Source of the DNA: Citrus sinensis
Lineage: Eukaryota > Streptophyta > Magnoliopsida > Sapindales > Rutaceae
Assembly: GCF_022201045.2 (NCBI RefSeq)
Contig: NC_068556.1
Location: 20,317,501 to 20,381,500, forward strand
Length of the DNA stretch: 64,000 bases
Reading direction: 5' to 3'
Made by a program: the position numbers and the translations under genes. Numbering within the stretch: position 1 is the first letter of the stretch; every line of letters starts with the position of its first letter. The notes below the pieces were generated by a model. That model was not told where the DNA came from and did no database searches. It saw only the letters and a program-made list of their open reading frames with translations. This document shows positions 36,601 through 49,316 of this stretch, piece after piece.

Positions 36601-39600
36601 AAAGAAAGACATGCAATAAAACTTGTAGTATATGCACATATTGACACATAACAGCCACAAATGTTTACCAAGGATCATTGAAAAGATAATGCATGGCAGC
36701 CTGATAGGATTCTTGAAAAATGTACAAATATTCTTCATCGCCAAATAATAGGTATGCCTGAAACAGTAGCATAAAATAACAAGATAATGGTTTAGATATA
36801 GTTAGAACAATAACAAAAAATTGGATGCAATCACTACTTGACTGGGTAACATAAATAACAATTGGACGCAATCACTACTTGATTGGGTAACATAAAGTAT
36901 ACTTGGACTTCCATGAATGTGAAGTAAGCTATTCCTAGGCTCCCAACCACAATTATAACAGTAATAACAACAAAAGCTCCAAATATCTAACTTAAATGGT
37001 GGGAATAGCTTTTCTCACGACAGTGTAAAGGCAATAGCTATAAGTAACTAGAATTAAAATTGAACTAACGACTGCAGTAGCTTTTTACATGTCTTCAAGC
37101 ATTATCATATTGTGATCACTCAGGTTCCAGTTCATTTTACTTGCCTTCAGAAGATACTCATAGAAGGAGTCAATACTAGTTCCAATTCCAGCATCCTGCA
37201 AAGCAACAAGGAGACAAGATGATGACCTGGAGTGTAAACTCAGTCTTTCAAAGAGCTTAGAATTCATTGGGTAATAACAATGGCAACCAGCTTCTAGAAA
37301 AAAAAGAGGGAGAGGGATGGGCGAAAAGAGAAAATCTTCATTGGATAAAGAGATATCTTATCTATCATTATGCCAGCAGAAAATCATGAATCATGTACTT
37401 GACTGCAATGTAATTTCTTTATCAGCACATTTTCCTAAATTAAAAGGGAAATTTTATGCCCCCTACCATAGCTCGGCTGGCCATGGATGCACTTTGCACC
37501 AGCAGTCACCCAAGTTTGAGTAAGAAGACGGCAATGTTGATATTTAATAGGTGAGGTTTCAGTGGTTGGGGTTTGTCATCCCCACTTGTACCTTTCTCTT
37601 CTTTTTTTTTTTTTTTAATTGGGGGGTTGGGGATTGGGGGGGGGGGGGGGATTACATGAAGAAATCATGGAAAATATGAATAACAATGCTGCAGGACAAG
37701 TACACCATCATGTTAAAGGAAATGTTACCTTCTGTGTCCATTCACCTGTAAACACATTAATGTGAGCGCCAACTAGATTAAGTTTTGAACGGCGTGCCCA
37801 AATTCCCAGCACTGCTTTCTTTGTAACTTGTTCAAAAACTGCAGTTCATATATATAGACATGTATAAACGTAACTATTCAGAGAATTAGAGTGAAACTTC
37901 ACCGATCCTGTTAATTGAACAATTAAAGGAAGAAGAGAGGAAGAACAGCAGATACGGTGTTAGACAAAAACATATTTTAGGTATCCAGTGTCTCTTCAAA
38001 TTTGAGAGAGATCCAAGGACAAAGAAGGCGATGGCACAATTATAATTTTCATAAAGAAACATAACCCACGAGTGACAATCCAAGTAACCAAGAAATAATA
38101 GTATTTAAAATGGTCGCCCTATTGAACTTTTGAGTTATAATTACAATTAAAACAATAGGAAGTTTAGGTTTCTTGTTTAGTTCTTCACTTTTTGTCTGTA
38201 AATATGTCATGCACCACTTGGAAAAAAAAAAAAAAAAAAAAAGGAAGCCAGCATGGGTCATTAATTTTGCGCCACCAAGCTGCATGCTACAGCATTTCAG
38301 CTGCTTGCTTCACCACTTCTCCACATGCCGACTTCACTTCTTGCTTGCCACATGCACGTTCCACTTACTTGCTTGAGGCGGTGTTAATGTTTATATATAA
38401 ATTTTGACAGCTGCCTAATTTTATCAATAGGATCACTGAGAGCTAATAAGAAAGGAAATCAAGAGAAAAGAAAAGAAAGGAAGAAGCCGAGAGTAGGGAA
38501 GAGAGAAATTGAAAGGAAAAGTTACTGAAAAATAGAATTGGATAGTTCTATTAAAATCAAGTAAATCAGTGGGTAATAGATTTATAAAGTTTGAGCAATT
38601 ATGTTACAGTTTACATGATACGTATAAGTTTTTATATCAGTCCTAATAGTTAATTTTTTAATCTTGTATTTTAGGAGAAATCCAAAAATCCAGAGACCCA
38701 CAACAGCCCCAATGAACCCCGAAGTGAAACAAGATCAGTGAGTGGATATTATTATTACTATTATGTATTGATTTAATATCATGTTATGATTACATGTACG
38801 CATATTATATGTTTGATTAAGTCATGAGATGTGATTGCCAATCACCATATATGTATATATACCTTTCCCCGTAAACTCTGGGCATGCGTACTGAGAGTTA
38901 GGTTACTCTACCCGTGCGAGATATTTTAATTACGCCGAGTATTGAGAGGGTTTTCCCCCTCTCTACTCGTGCGATGATATTCCCAACGAGTATTGAGAGT
39001 TATCTCCACTGGGTACTATTTGGTGCAGTTTGTGGTGTATGTATGTATGTATGAATTCTATGTCTGTTGATGTATGATATTCAGTGTGTAGTTATGTCAC
39101 ATGATTATATATAAGCACTAGTACACATACTTTATTATTATTATTATTTATATATATATATATAATTACATTCACTCACTGAGCCGCGAACTCACTTTTT
39201 CCTATTTACCCACTTTCTCATAAGTTTGTACAAGATTTCGTGCAAACCAATTTCTAGTTAGTTGAGGTTGGGCCACAAGATGCATTGTTGCATGTCTTGC
39301 ATTTTGAGCTTATGTTTCTTATATTTTCTACATATATATATTTGTAATGCAAGTATGAATAATGAGACATGAATTGTGCAACTTTTGAATATATATATAT
39401 TTTCGAAGGACACACAAAGGTTATTATGTGTTTATAGTAAAGGCCATATCATATAAATACATATATCCATGAATTAAGTTTGTGCCACGAGTTTTAGTTA
39501 CTAGTCCGCATGATTCGCCTCTGATCTGACATATAGGTCGGGGCGGGTTGTGTCAAAATAATTCAGTACGCCTGTTCAATTGTATTTCTGTTGCATTATG

Positions 39601-42600
39601 TGCGGAAATGATAATTGTTTTGTAGAACATCAAAGACCCTAAATTGATTTTTGAGGCTACCTAAAGAAACACCCTGCAGCTCTAGCTCCTGATTGGTTTC
39701 TTAAAATCCAATCAAAATTGAAACACATAAGTGCCAAATAGAAATGTGGGCAACACTTACTAGGATCATTTGTCAAACGACTGAGCACTCCAAATTCCAA
39801 GGTCAGTGTTCCACCACCAGCGGTTGACGTTATCTAAACAGATCAAAACTGGAATTTCAAATTTTGTCCTAGATTACAGAGGAGTAAAGAGTTATCATTA
39901 CTAGATGTTAATTTATAAATGCATTTCATCTTTTTGTTCAGACATCTACATCTCCACTCATTAAGAAACTATGTGCAGAACCATGCAGATTGAAAATAAA
40001 CACTATTGCGTATGGGAAAACAGCATATGAACTATTACAAAAGTGAATAGTAGCAATGTACAAGTCAAAGATAGAATAAAATGTGCATTTAAAGGAAGGA
40101 GAATAGAGAAGCTTTGCCTTGCTTTCATGTTCATCAACTCCGTGCAAAAGGTTGACAGATCCAAATGGAATTCCTGCATACATCGCTTAAAACAGTTAAA
40201 AAAAAAAAGTATGATGTCCTTGAATGCCAGTTATCAAACTATCTACATATCAGACAAAGAGAGAACGATTGATTGCAATGCAGAGATCAAAGCTAACAAA
40301 TGCCTTAGTGTATCTACAGCGACAAAATGCCTTGCATAATGATAAACATCTTAACAACTGAAATTAGAAAGAAAATTTCAGTGTATCAAGTGTAGCCAAT
40401 ATCCAACCTTCTCAATTCATGCCTACTTCAATTACAGATGTATTAGCATCTAGTTCTGCATAATGAAAATTATCCACACCGCAAGATGCAAAAAGACATA
40501 AATTGCAGGTAGAATGCAAGAGATGCAGAAAAATACAGTGAGCAAAAACTTGCATATCATATCAAATATATCATGAAAGAATGATCCAGTAGTGACACCT
40601 GTTGGAGTGTCAAATGCAGGTAACAACCTCTGGGCTAGATCCTCAGCTAAGTTAAGTAGCTGATTGTCATAAGAAGGAATTTTCATGCCCTGCAATCAAA
40701 AGATGTAAGAAAATAAACCAGTGAAACCTTAGAAGGTTCTACACAGCCAAAAACTCCTAATCATTCTAAAATGCCATGCAGATATGAAACATTTTCATAG
40801 ATTTCTCCAGATTGTGCAACAGGTAAAAGTTCACGAGGCATAAGAAATTGCAGTGTGCTTTAACAAATCAATAATTTCTTCAACAGATATAAAGCAAGGC
40901 CCAGATACTATTTAAGATCATTATAGCATTCAAACACAACTACAGAAAATGAGATAAATGCCTTTACTTTCTCAAATATCTATGTGAATCCTATAGATAA
41001 TGAGAAGACACCTGAATTACCCTACATTGCCAAAGAAAACTTTCTACTACTTATAAGATCATGCAATTTGACTTCAATCAATTCTTCACGGTAACCTCCA
41101 CCATGCATCAACGAATATTGTGCTTGCATTGATAATTGATAACACATTAAAATTAATGCATACTAACAGACCAAAAGTTTTTCTATCCACACACCACCAA
41201 GATTTGATGTCATACATAGCCAAGAAGAAAATCTTAATGAAGAAGAAAAAGAAAGAAAAGGATATTCCATAGCAATTGTACCGTAGCATAATCACTTGCA
41301 ATAAGATGTGCAGAAAGTAAACCTCCAAGGACCCGGATGGTAGTCTCAAACACGGATACTGTTTTATTCTGCATAACATAATAAACAGAGAAGTTTAGAT
41401 TGATAAGTTTGTTTAGAGATTGATGTAATACCAAATCCATTTTCAGTTTATTGAGGGACCAACTCTATACTGAGAAAAAGCTCAGATTAAATGTTAATAA
41501 CTCAATAAAGCAAAACCCAGGTTTCAACAAGATGAAAGACAGAGAAACTACCCAACATCACAAAGAAACAGAATAGGTACTTTGAGTTTGAATATAATTT
41601 TGTGACTGCAGCATCATTGTATATGGAAAATTCAACAGCGGCATCCTTAAGGAATTTGTAATGTGGGAATTAATGATAATTCTCTTTAGCAATTTAACAT
41701 TCAACATTTATCGGCGACCGAAAATACTTCTATCTGCAACCAAACAGGCTGCTAACACGTGAATAATTTTTAGAAGCATAAGAGTTCTGAATATCATCAG
41801 TGATGATAATGTATTATTTGAGAGCATAAATGATATACCTTCTTATCGTACAATAAACTATAAAGTCATACAGATAGCTAAAAAGAAGATCAATCTTGTA
41901 TTAAAGGACTATATCGTTCCAAAGGTGTCTTGAAGTAAAAATTGTGGTCCTAACCATTTTATACATAAGAGTTTGTCTGTTCAAGCCAATGATGCTGAAT
42001 GAATTATTGAAACCAATAGAAGTAACCCCACAAGCATTAAACACCAATTTTCAAAAGAGCATTACTCACTATATCAAACTGAAGATTTTTACCAATCCAT
42101 TCAACAGAGGTAGTGAAGCGTTCCCGGTCACCAAGTAAAGCCAATGTGTCCAATGAGTCAACCTGTGACAAAGGCAACAAACACTTCATGGCAAGAACTT
42201 AGGTAGATAAATGTGTAAGTAAAATTTTGGAAAATGAAAGGACTCTCTCACCAGAGTTAAGGCATAACCACCAAGCGAATCTTCTCCTTCACACGATAAA
42301 GGTCTCAATTCATCAAGTGGAAAAGCATGCTCCATATATCCATCAAAGGCATGATAGAACATTTCACGCACCTAACGCATTAAAATGAAAAGTAAATAGA
42401 CTTTAGAAAATGACATAATCTCAAATGAGGCAGTGTATGTACTTTAGAAAATGACATAATCTCAAATGAGCCAATATATCACTCAGAATCATCTAAATGC
42501 GAACTATGTAAAAGCTGTCAAATACTTAAGAACAGAAACTCATTACCAATTGAACAAGATCTTTGACGGTAAAATGTGAATACCCAACAAAGCAAAAGGA

Positions 42601-42664
42601 CAACTTTAGTTAAAAGTCAAGCTTGAACACTACCTTCCATTCAAACAAGTAAAAATTGGTGTAA

Positions 42665-42695
<31 letters not shown>

Positions 42696-43219
42696 TATAT
42701 TTATAAAAATAAATAAATGACCCCATATTGAAACAAAGACACCATCAATCAGCTTTTAAGCGCTAATCTATTTGGTCAAGGTCATGAAGTACTGTAAAAA
42801 CCAAATAAAATCAAAATTCAAGATTATTTCTTCCAAGAGTTTTCAGCATTGAATCCGGTGGCAGATAGAAGCAGTAATATGATCAAAATTCAACTTAATA
42901 TCCAATGGAAGATTCAAGCAGCAATACTATCACCACCAAAAAGAGCGTAAAAGGATTAGCATCACCACTTGGATCATATCCAATGGCAGAAACAAGCAGT
43001 AATATATGATAAAAATTCAACTTAATAAATCTTCAAAAACTAAAAAAGAATCATGGAGTTGTTTTTTTCCTTCACTGTTATTGCCATTACCTCATCTCTG
43101 AGTTGTCTAGCTTCTTCGGCGGTGACGCCATCTGCGAGACTTCTGCATATGAAAAAGTTTCCGGAAAGTAATATTGAAACCAAAAACAAGAACCCAAATG
43201 ATTGTTTTGAAGTTCCCAT
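33664..43219 (-). CDS. MNS4: GH47 alpha-mannosidase, MNS4/EDEM type
   Basis: Seventeen exons in transcript order: 43091-43219, 42252-42371, 42070-42162, 41282-41368, 40599-40689, 40118-40173, 39761-39833, 37729-37838, 37145-37195, 36669-36757, 36403-36484, 36183-36296, 35857-35936, 35140-35275, 34455-34525, 34095-34338 and 33664-33912. Phases close to give 624 residues. A signal peptide ([13 protein letters not shown]) opens the protein. GH47 motifs follow: [93 protein letters not shown] and [23 protein letters not shown]-type mannosidases trim alpha-1,2-mannose on misfolded glycoproteins in the ER for degradation. Two introns start with GC instead of GT. Intron 7 holds a solo LTR. Confidence 0.96.
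34923..35110. mobile_element. MITE, family B, inside an MNS4 intron
   Basis: The left end GAGTAATGAGACATCCCAAA is roughly inverted at the right end (minus strand GAGTAGTGCTGGACATCCCAAA). The interior shares AAGTGAATTAATTA with the related copy near 61075. The element ends about 30 bp from the 5' splice site of the exon at 35140-35275. No clear target duplication was seen. Confidence 0.65.
37618..37650. repeat. G-rich tract with poly-G run, MNS4 intron
   Basis: TTGGGGGGTTGGGGATTGGGG is followed by a run of about 16 G. On the transcribed strand this is C-rich. It is prone to length variation and sequencing slippage. Confidence 0.8.
38200..39560. mobile_element. Solo LTR, 1351 bp, in an MNS4 intron
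   Basis: The LTR is 38205-39555. It starts TGTCATGCACC and ends GGGTTGTGTCA (TG...CA ends), with perfect 5-bp direct repeats AAATA at 38200-38204 and 39556-39560. Inside is a TATA box (TTTATATATAAATT, about 38390). No second LTR or gag-pol frame lies nearby, so this is a solo LTR left by recombination. The GGTCGGGGCGGGTTGTGTCA end resembles plant Ty3/Gypsy LTRs, which is an inference. Confidence 0.82.
42666..42696. repeat. AAT microsatellite in an MNS4 intron
   Basis: About eight to ten AAT units within the first intron of the MNS4-type gene. Confidence 0.85.
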
Positions 43220-44650
43220 AGATCTTTGTTAATTGTTATGGCAAGACCAAGAAAAGCATTTGCTTGCTTTTGAAGCTCCGTTCTGTTCTGTCTTTACTCT
43301 GCTTTCGTTTCGGTTGTTTCTACCGTACCCACCTGGGCTTTCGTCGGGCTTTAACTTTTTAGGCTATATCATTGAATGAAAATTTACCGCGGGTATTAAT
43401 TACAGGATTAATCAGCCACTAAGAACGATAATCCCTATTCCCTAATTCCCCCCCCCCCCCCCCCCCAACCAAAAAAAACTCATCCCAGACTTGTCTTCTC
43501 TTTAGTATTTTTGGAAACAGGGACAAATTTCAGATTTTAAATTATTTAATTTGCCTAAAAATACTTAAAAATAAATTAGTTATTTGTTTGTTTTAAGTAC
43601 GTAACATGTTGAATATAATTTACATGTTAAAATATGTGTGTTTTAAATGTTGAGTAATATTAAAGATCTCAACAATTGAGTTCCAATTAATCATTCATCT
43701 AGAATAATAATTTTATAACTTAAAATTTACATGAATGACACATATACATGTGATTCACATGTATGTTCTTCAAACTTTAGGAGCTGCATAATTTGATCAA
43801 AATTATTTCATTACATAATTAATTGTTCACATTATAATTAAGTGTGCACATTATTATTAAATTACTTGTTTTGCAAGCATTGATTTCAATTTGAAGAAAG
43901 GGAAGTGAGGTGTTGATACTGAAATCTAGTCGTCCTTTGCCCGATCAGATTGGCTCACCAACGATTGTACTGACAACGATGAGAATGCTACACTCCACAA
44001 ACTTTTGCAATTACACAAACTCCTGAGACTCAAATCTCCCTTCTTCCTCCTTCAAGACATGCGTTCACAGAAACAAATCAGAGGCGCCTGTGATTTTTCC
44101 GACGAAAACCTTCCGATGCTTAAGTTAGTATGCGAGGTTTTCGAAAAAATTGTGTAATTTAAGTTCGTGCACATTCACAACAATGTTCTCAAAGAAAAGT
44201 GTATTAAGGCTTCTATAAAGTTAAACTCTTATGTCAATTTAGCAAAAATTTCCCTCTGTCTTTTTGTATATCCCTTTCTTAATCGATTTTCCCAGCTTTT
44301 ATAGGCAATCACCGCACGTTCATAGAGCATTTCCCATGTCCATTATACTCTAGCGATCAAGGGCCCTAACGGGGTCCAATTATCAAACGTGGGACGTCGT
44401 GTTCTCCCCAGCAGTTTGGGGCGTGACGAAATTGTCGCATTGTTGCGAAATTGTGTCTGCTTTCTGAACGACAAGCTTATGATCGGTACAAGTTGCTGGT
44501 CGGTATGCGTTTCTGGTCGGTGCGTGTTTCATAAAAAATACGCCACCAGAAATCTGCTCATACCATTTAGCCGAGGAGATTCGTTCTCGACTAGGAATGG
44601 GGACATGTTCGATTGGTGCTTTTTTAATTCCCAAACATCAGGAGTTCAAA
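43220..44650. other. MNS4 upstream region and spacer
   Basis: The first 150 bases should hold the MNS4 leader and promoter. A poly-C run of about 18 lies at 43450-43467. The rest is AT-rich to 43900, then more mixed. No gene was recognised, and the frames around 44389-44841 have no domain motifs. Confidence 0.45.
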
Positions 44651-45123
44651 AATCAAAATCATCATCAATCACTCTCTCTCTCTTTCTCACACATCCCAAA
44701 AATCACCAGCTTCAGTGCCTCACTCTTACAGCAGCAACACCACCCTTACAAAACAGTCATTTCAATGGTAGATTATGGAATGATGATAAAATTATACAAA
44801 CAAACAACCCAATAATACTTATATTCCTACTCCTACTGTGACAAAGGATAAGGACTATGAATTCATTTAGTAAGTAATATTATTCGCTGTTTTTAGTTGT
44901 AGTGCTATCTGAATATTGTAAAGCTGTATTCTCCTCAACTCTCTCGGCTCAACCATGTCCACGTCTTCTCAAGAGAAGTATTTTGCTATCAACAAACTTG
45001 CAGCGTGAAAGTGAAACGGTGAAACAAAGTGTTAGTGGTTGGGATCATGGCCAATAATAAACCAGAAAGAATAATTACTGTTACCCCTCAAATGAATCGA
45101 ACGAAGTCACTGTCGAGCGTTGA

Positions 45124-45402
45124 ATGTTGATCGTGATGCTGCTGGGATCCGGCTTTGGCTATGGCATTGCCGGTGATAAGAGCGGGAGAACACTAGTCGG
45201 ACCTAATCATCCTGGTTTTGGATCTTTCCCCGGTTTTCCTAAGCAAGGGCCTTTGCCTGGGCATGCTCGTGTCCGTTTTGATCCCATCGGCTCTCCTGGC
45301 GTTCCTGGATTTGAACCTCATGGATTCATCAGAAACCCACCAAGATCTTCACCTCATCCAGACCTCCTGCATCACCCTAGTGGTTCTGATTTCAACTTCT
45401 AA
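45124..45402 (+). pseudogene. C-terminal fragment of a proteasome inhibitor PI31-like gene
   Basis: A 92-codon frame whose Gly/Pro-rich part includes RTLVGPNHPGFG, RFDPIGSPGVPGFEPHGF and HPDLLHHPSGSDFNF. It resembles the C-terminal tail of plant PI31/PTRE1 proteins, which regulate the 20S proteasome. The N-terminal FP domain, needed for dimerisation and F-box binding, is not found upstream; the sequence there has stops in all frames read. It may be a remnant of a duplicated gene or of a retrocopy. Related C/A-rich sequence lies on both sides (44655-44770 and 45655-45765). Whether it is expressed cannot be told. Confidence 0.65.
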
Positions 45403-46235
45403 GATTGCAACTTCGGACGCGTTTAATTAATTGCTTTGTTTCATGTTTTTTCTTTTTTTTTTCTTAATCTTTTTTCTTGAGTATTCTGTTTTAACTAAAA
45501 ATAGCAATCAAGAGCTTTTCTTTCTACATTATTTACAGGGTCAAGCTATTTTATTAAATATTGGACTTAATTATTTTTTTTGTACAGATTAGAAATAAGA
45601 TTGTAAGACCCAATTAATCAGAAAACAAGACGAATAGTAAATTAAATTCCTATAAAAATCATCATCATCATCATCAATCTATCTCATTCTCAAACATCCA
45701 AAACACATCAGCCTCAGCCACAACACTACCCTTCAAACTACACTCCAATCAGGGTAATTTCAACAGCAGATACTGAAGATTTTGCTGCAAATCTCTGTTA
45801 AAAGTAAATCAAACTTTTCCTATCTTGACAAACAAGTTTAAAGCTCCAATGATGCATGTAAATAACAAGCCTCACCAGATGACATTCTTATAAAAAGACA
45901 TGAAGTTACAAAATATGAAATTAACTTTCCTACATGACTTATAACAAACATCAAAAAATCAGCAATTCATGCCATTTAGAGACTGACCACAACATATTGA
46001 TACCATCAGAACCAATTCTCTTATAGACCTGCCTTGCACAAGTGTGCAATATGCATGGAGTGAAGTCATACTTGCGAAAAAAATTTTATAAGTACAGACT
46101 TTTATAGTTCCTCCATGAAATGAATAAATTTGGGACAAAAAAAAAAAGACAACAACTGCGGTCAAAGAACTGTAGAAGTTTACATAAATGTCACATGGAA
46201 AGCTGATTCAACTGGGTATGTTATCTGCAGTCAGT
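45403..46235. other. Spacer and EFG1 3' UTR
   Basis: Contains an ATC microsatellite at about 45658-45677. The part nearest 46236 is probably the 3' UTR of the minus-strand EFG1 gene. No further gene was seen. Confidence 0.45.
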
Positions 46236-49200
46236 TCATGCCTGCAACAAGGAACGACAGAGATTATGCACTGCATAACATCAATAAGTATCTCCAAGAA
46301 TGTATTACACATTCAATGTTAATAAATAACTAAACTATTTTTCCAATTTATCTGTGACAACTTGACCTACATATGTTCTACATGTGTAAGTCTAGCAGAA
46401 AGAATCACACACAAAAAAATGGTATACATCTGGAAGTTCAATTTCAAAGGAACAACAATTAAAGACCCTAACAGAAAATTTGTTTTTGGAAATTAAAAAT
46501 CTACCACAAGTAACATACCTTCTGTTTTTTCTTCTTTGGTCTCCTCTTTCTTCGGGGTTTATGAGCATCCGAGTTTGAACTTAGATTACTACTATGACCT
46601 GTTATTGTATTTGAAGACCCTCTGGCTCTGAAGGAAGATTCGCTTCTGCTATTTGATGTATTGCTGGATGTAGACATTTCAGCCCTCTGTATTGATGAAT
46701 TTTTTCTCGATGAGGATCCAAACCTCGATTGAGACTGTACTGAGCTTGGAAAAGTATTGGTTGATGGTCGGGGAGGAGGCATTAGAGCTCTAGCAGAATT
46801 CTGCCTCTATACAGACAAGTGGAGAAAAGGATGTGTGCATTTAAACAGTTGTCATTATTATATTTACTTATTGATTAAAAATATTCAAAGCAGATAAAAA
46901 CCTGATTCCTTTCATCACTGGACATGCCAGATGCTGCTTTACCAGAAGCGCTAGAAGCCTGTTCTCTGCAAACAACAAAACAAGAATGCCAAATGCACCT
47001 TTCATCAATATTATAGGATATAGACAACCAAATAGCATATAAAATGATAAAAAGGTTGATGAAAAGTTATAAATGCAGGTAGAATTCCGCTTAAAAGACA
47101 AACTATGACGACCAATTTATTAATTTTGGAAGTCAAACTAAAAGGCTATTGGTTTGGAAAGGCAAGAAACCTTAACTTCAGAAGTCCCAACTCCCACCAT
47201 TCCCACTTGTCAATGCAAATTTGACTTGGAATGAGGACAAAATTGAAACTAGACATATAACATATGTCTAACACATCGAAGAATATCATCAGCCATGTGA
47301 TTATACATATAGCAATTCATTTGCTTCATTGTAGATCATCCAGAAATCAAATTTCCACTTATTGAATAAAGCCCCTTGCTCTTATATTGTTTGCAGTATC
47401 TTTTATTTCTTCACTTCTTCTGTACAATTTACAGCAAATGACAATTTCTCAGCAAATAACAGAGAGATTGTGTCATACAATATCAATTGAAGCAATGCAA
47501 GATCCCACTTCCTAAAATTCTACATGATCACAAAACATTATGTTCACAACGCATGTATGCAAGGGTAATTGTACTTCAACCTATATATCATTCATAAGAC
47601 TTCAAATTTTGATATTAGTTTACTTTTTAAAAGTGAAAAGGAGTAAACATAAATTCAGAATATAGACCTAAACAAACCAAATTGCAGTAGTATCATATCT
47701 GCTCACAAATACCTTGTACTTTTGTCAGTCCATTCATCATCTGCATCCGCCTCATCACTTGAACTTCCAGTTAAGAAGAAGTCATCGTCGCTTAAATCCA
47801 AAAGTCCGTCATCTTCACTTCCTGTTTCTGTTACAAGAAAACCAATGAAAGTTTTATTTATCCCGATGATAATAGCAATATATTTTACCAAATTTACAGT
47901 AACAACAAAGCACTCATGGAAAGATCTTTTAGATGGTCACACCACTTAGTATCTCAGGATTGAGAACCAAAGAGTCATATGCTTATAAATTGACAATATA
48001 AAACAACATTGCTTAACCAATAATTTCACTGCATGTGTACTCCAAAACGGATTCACAATACAAAATTAAACTAGTTTGGCTTTATTTCATGAAGATAACT
48101 ATCTCATAGTCCACATGTATAACACCTTAATAGAATACTTACAAGTTTGCATGTTGCACATTAAGCACAGACAAGCAGGCACATAATGCAGTATTTGTTC
48201 CTAAATTTTTAACAATGAATACAATCTACAGTTATCAACCGCATATAATGCCATGCTCCAGTCCAGTAATCAATGCTACAAAGCAAAGAGCTGATAAAAG
48301 CAAGAACAAGAAGATACCTTCCAAATCCTTCCCACTGGCAGCAGCAGCAATTAAATTGGCTTTGATCTGCTTACGCAATCTATTTCTCCTATCAACGATG
48401 TCAGAGTCATCACCTCCAGTAAATAAAGAAACATATTTCTCGGTCTTTGGAAAGAACTGCAATTTCAAATACAGCACATTCAGCTCTGGAGCCAACAACA
48501 ACATCTCATCAAAATATAGGTGTGGGAAATGGCATTGCTGAATGGCCTATCATCAACACATCTTAATCACAAAGAGATTAGCACAGAACTCTTGTAATTG
48601 CTCATGAAAGTATCATAGCATTAACTCAATAATTTTAAAATAAGAGTAATATATGTTGTATACACACGCACACGCACACACACATAGAGAGAACAAGCAC
48701 CTATACAGAGCTTACCCTAACATATTCAAGATCTTCCTTCAACTTAGAAAGCTGCTCAGCATCTTGAGCTTGACCAGACGAAGTACGTTGAAGCTTCTCC
48801 AAACGACGTATTCTTCTTTCAATCTTCCTCCTCTCTAAACACAGCAACCATTTCACATTTAATTAAAAAAAAGAAAGAAACACTCAACATTTTACATTCA
48901 AAAGGTGTAACGAAAACAAAAGCACATACCGAAAAACTTTATCTTCCTGTCTCGCAAAAATATCTTGCGTTCCACAGCAAGACGTGTGTGAATCTCCTGC
49001 TGTTTCTTGAGCTCTTCCAACTTCTTTTGCTGCGCCTCTCTAACTTCCGCCGGAAGTTCCTTCAACAAATAAAATAATATTGTTGTTGTTGCAACTTCAA
49101 AATCAACTAATTTTGAATTTCACAAAAATGAACTGAAGAGCGAAGGGGTAGTAAGGTAATTCATACCTTGCGGAGCATGCGTTCGACGGAACGAATCTGG

Positions 49201-49316
49201 TTTTTGAGAGAAACTGATTTAGGTTTAGGTTTCTTTTCGACAGCCAGGCCTTTTGATCGCCGACCTACAGGCTTGCGCTCGGCGAGTCGGCGCTTGCCAT
49301 AGCCACCGTGGGCCAT
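46236..49316 (-). CDS. EFG1: EFG1-type rRNA-processing protein (DUF2361)
   Basis: Exons in transcript order: 49167-49316, 48930-49059, 48716-48834, 48318-48546, 47713-47827, 46902-46965, 46519-46806 and probably 46236-46241. This gives about 366 residues with phases that close. The conserved core is SVSLKNQIRSVERMLRKELP, KIKFFERRKIERRIRRLEK, then HLYFDEMLLLAPELNVLYLK and FFPKTEKYVSLFTGGDD. This is the EFG1 family, which acts in early 18S rRNA maturation in the nucleolus. An acidic stretch (DDGLLDLSDDDFF), a Ser-rich part and a basic tail (KPRRKRRPKKKKQK) complete it; the tail is a likely nucleolar signal. The start is MAHGGYGKRRLAERKPVGRR. The last exon, only six coding bases (GCATGA after TTGTTGCAG), is my least certain border. 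Without it the frame would continue into VCYLW and stop. Confidence 0.88.

Noticed and set aside
44389..44841. 150-codon frame
   Set aside because: Low-complexity composition without a domain. It overlaps CT and ATC repeats.
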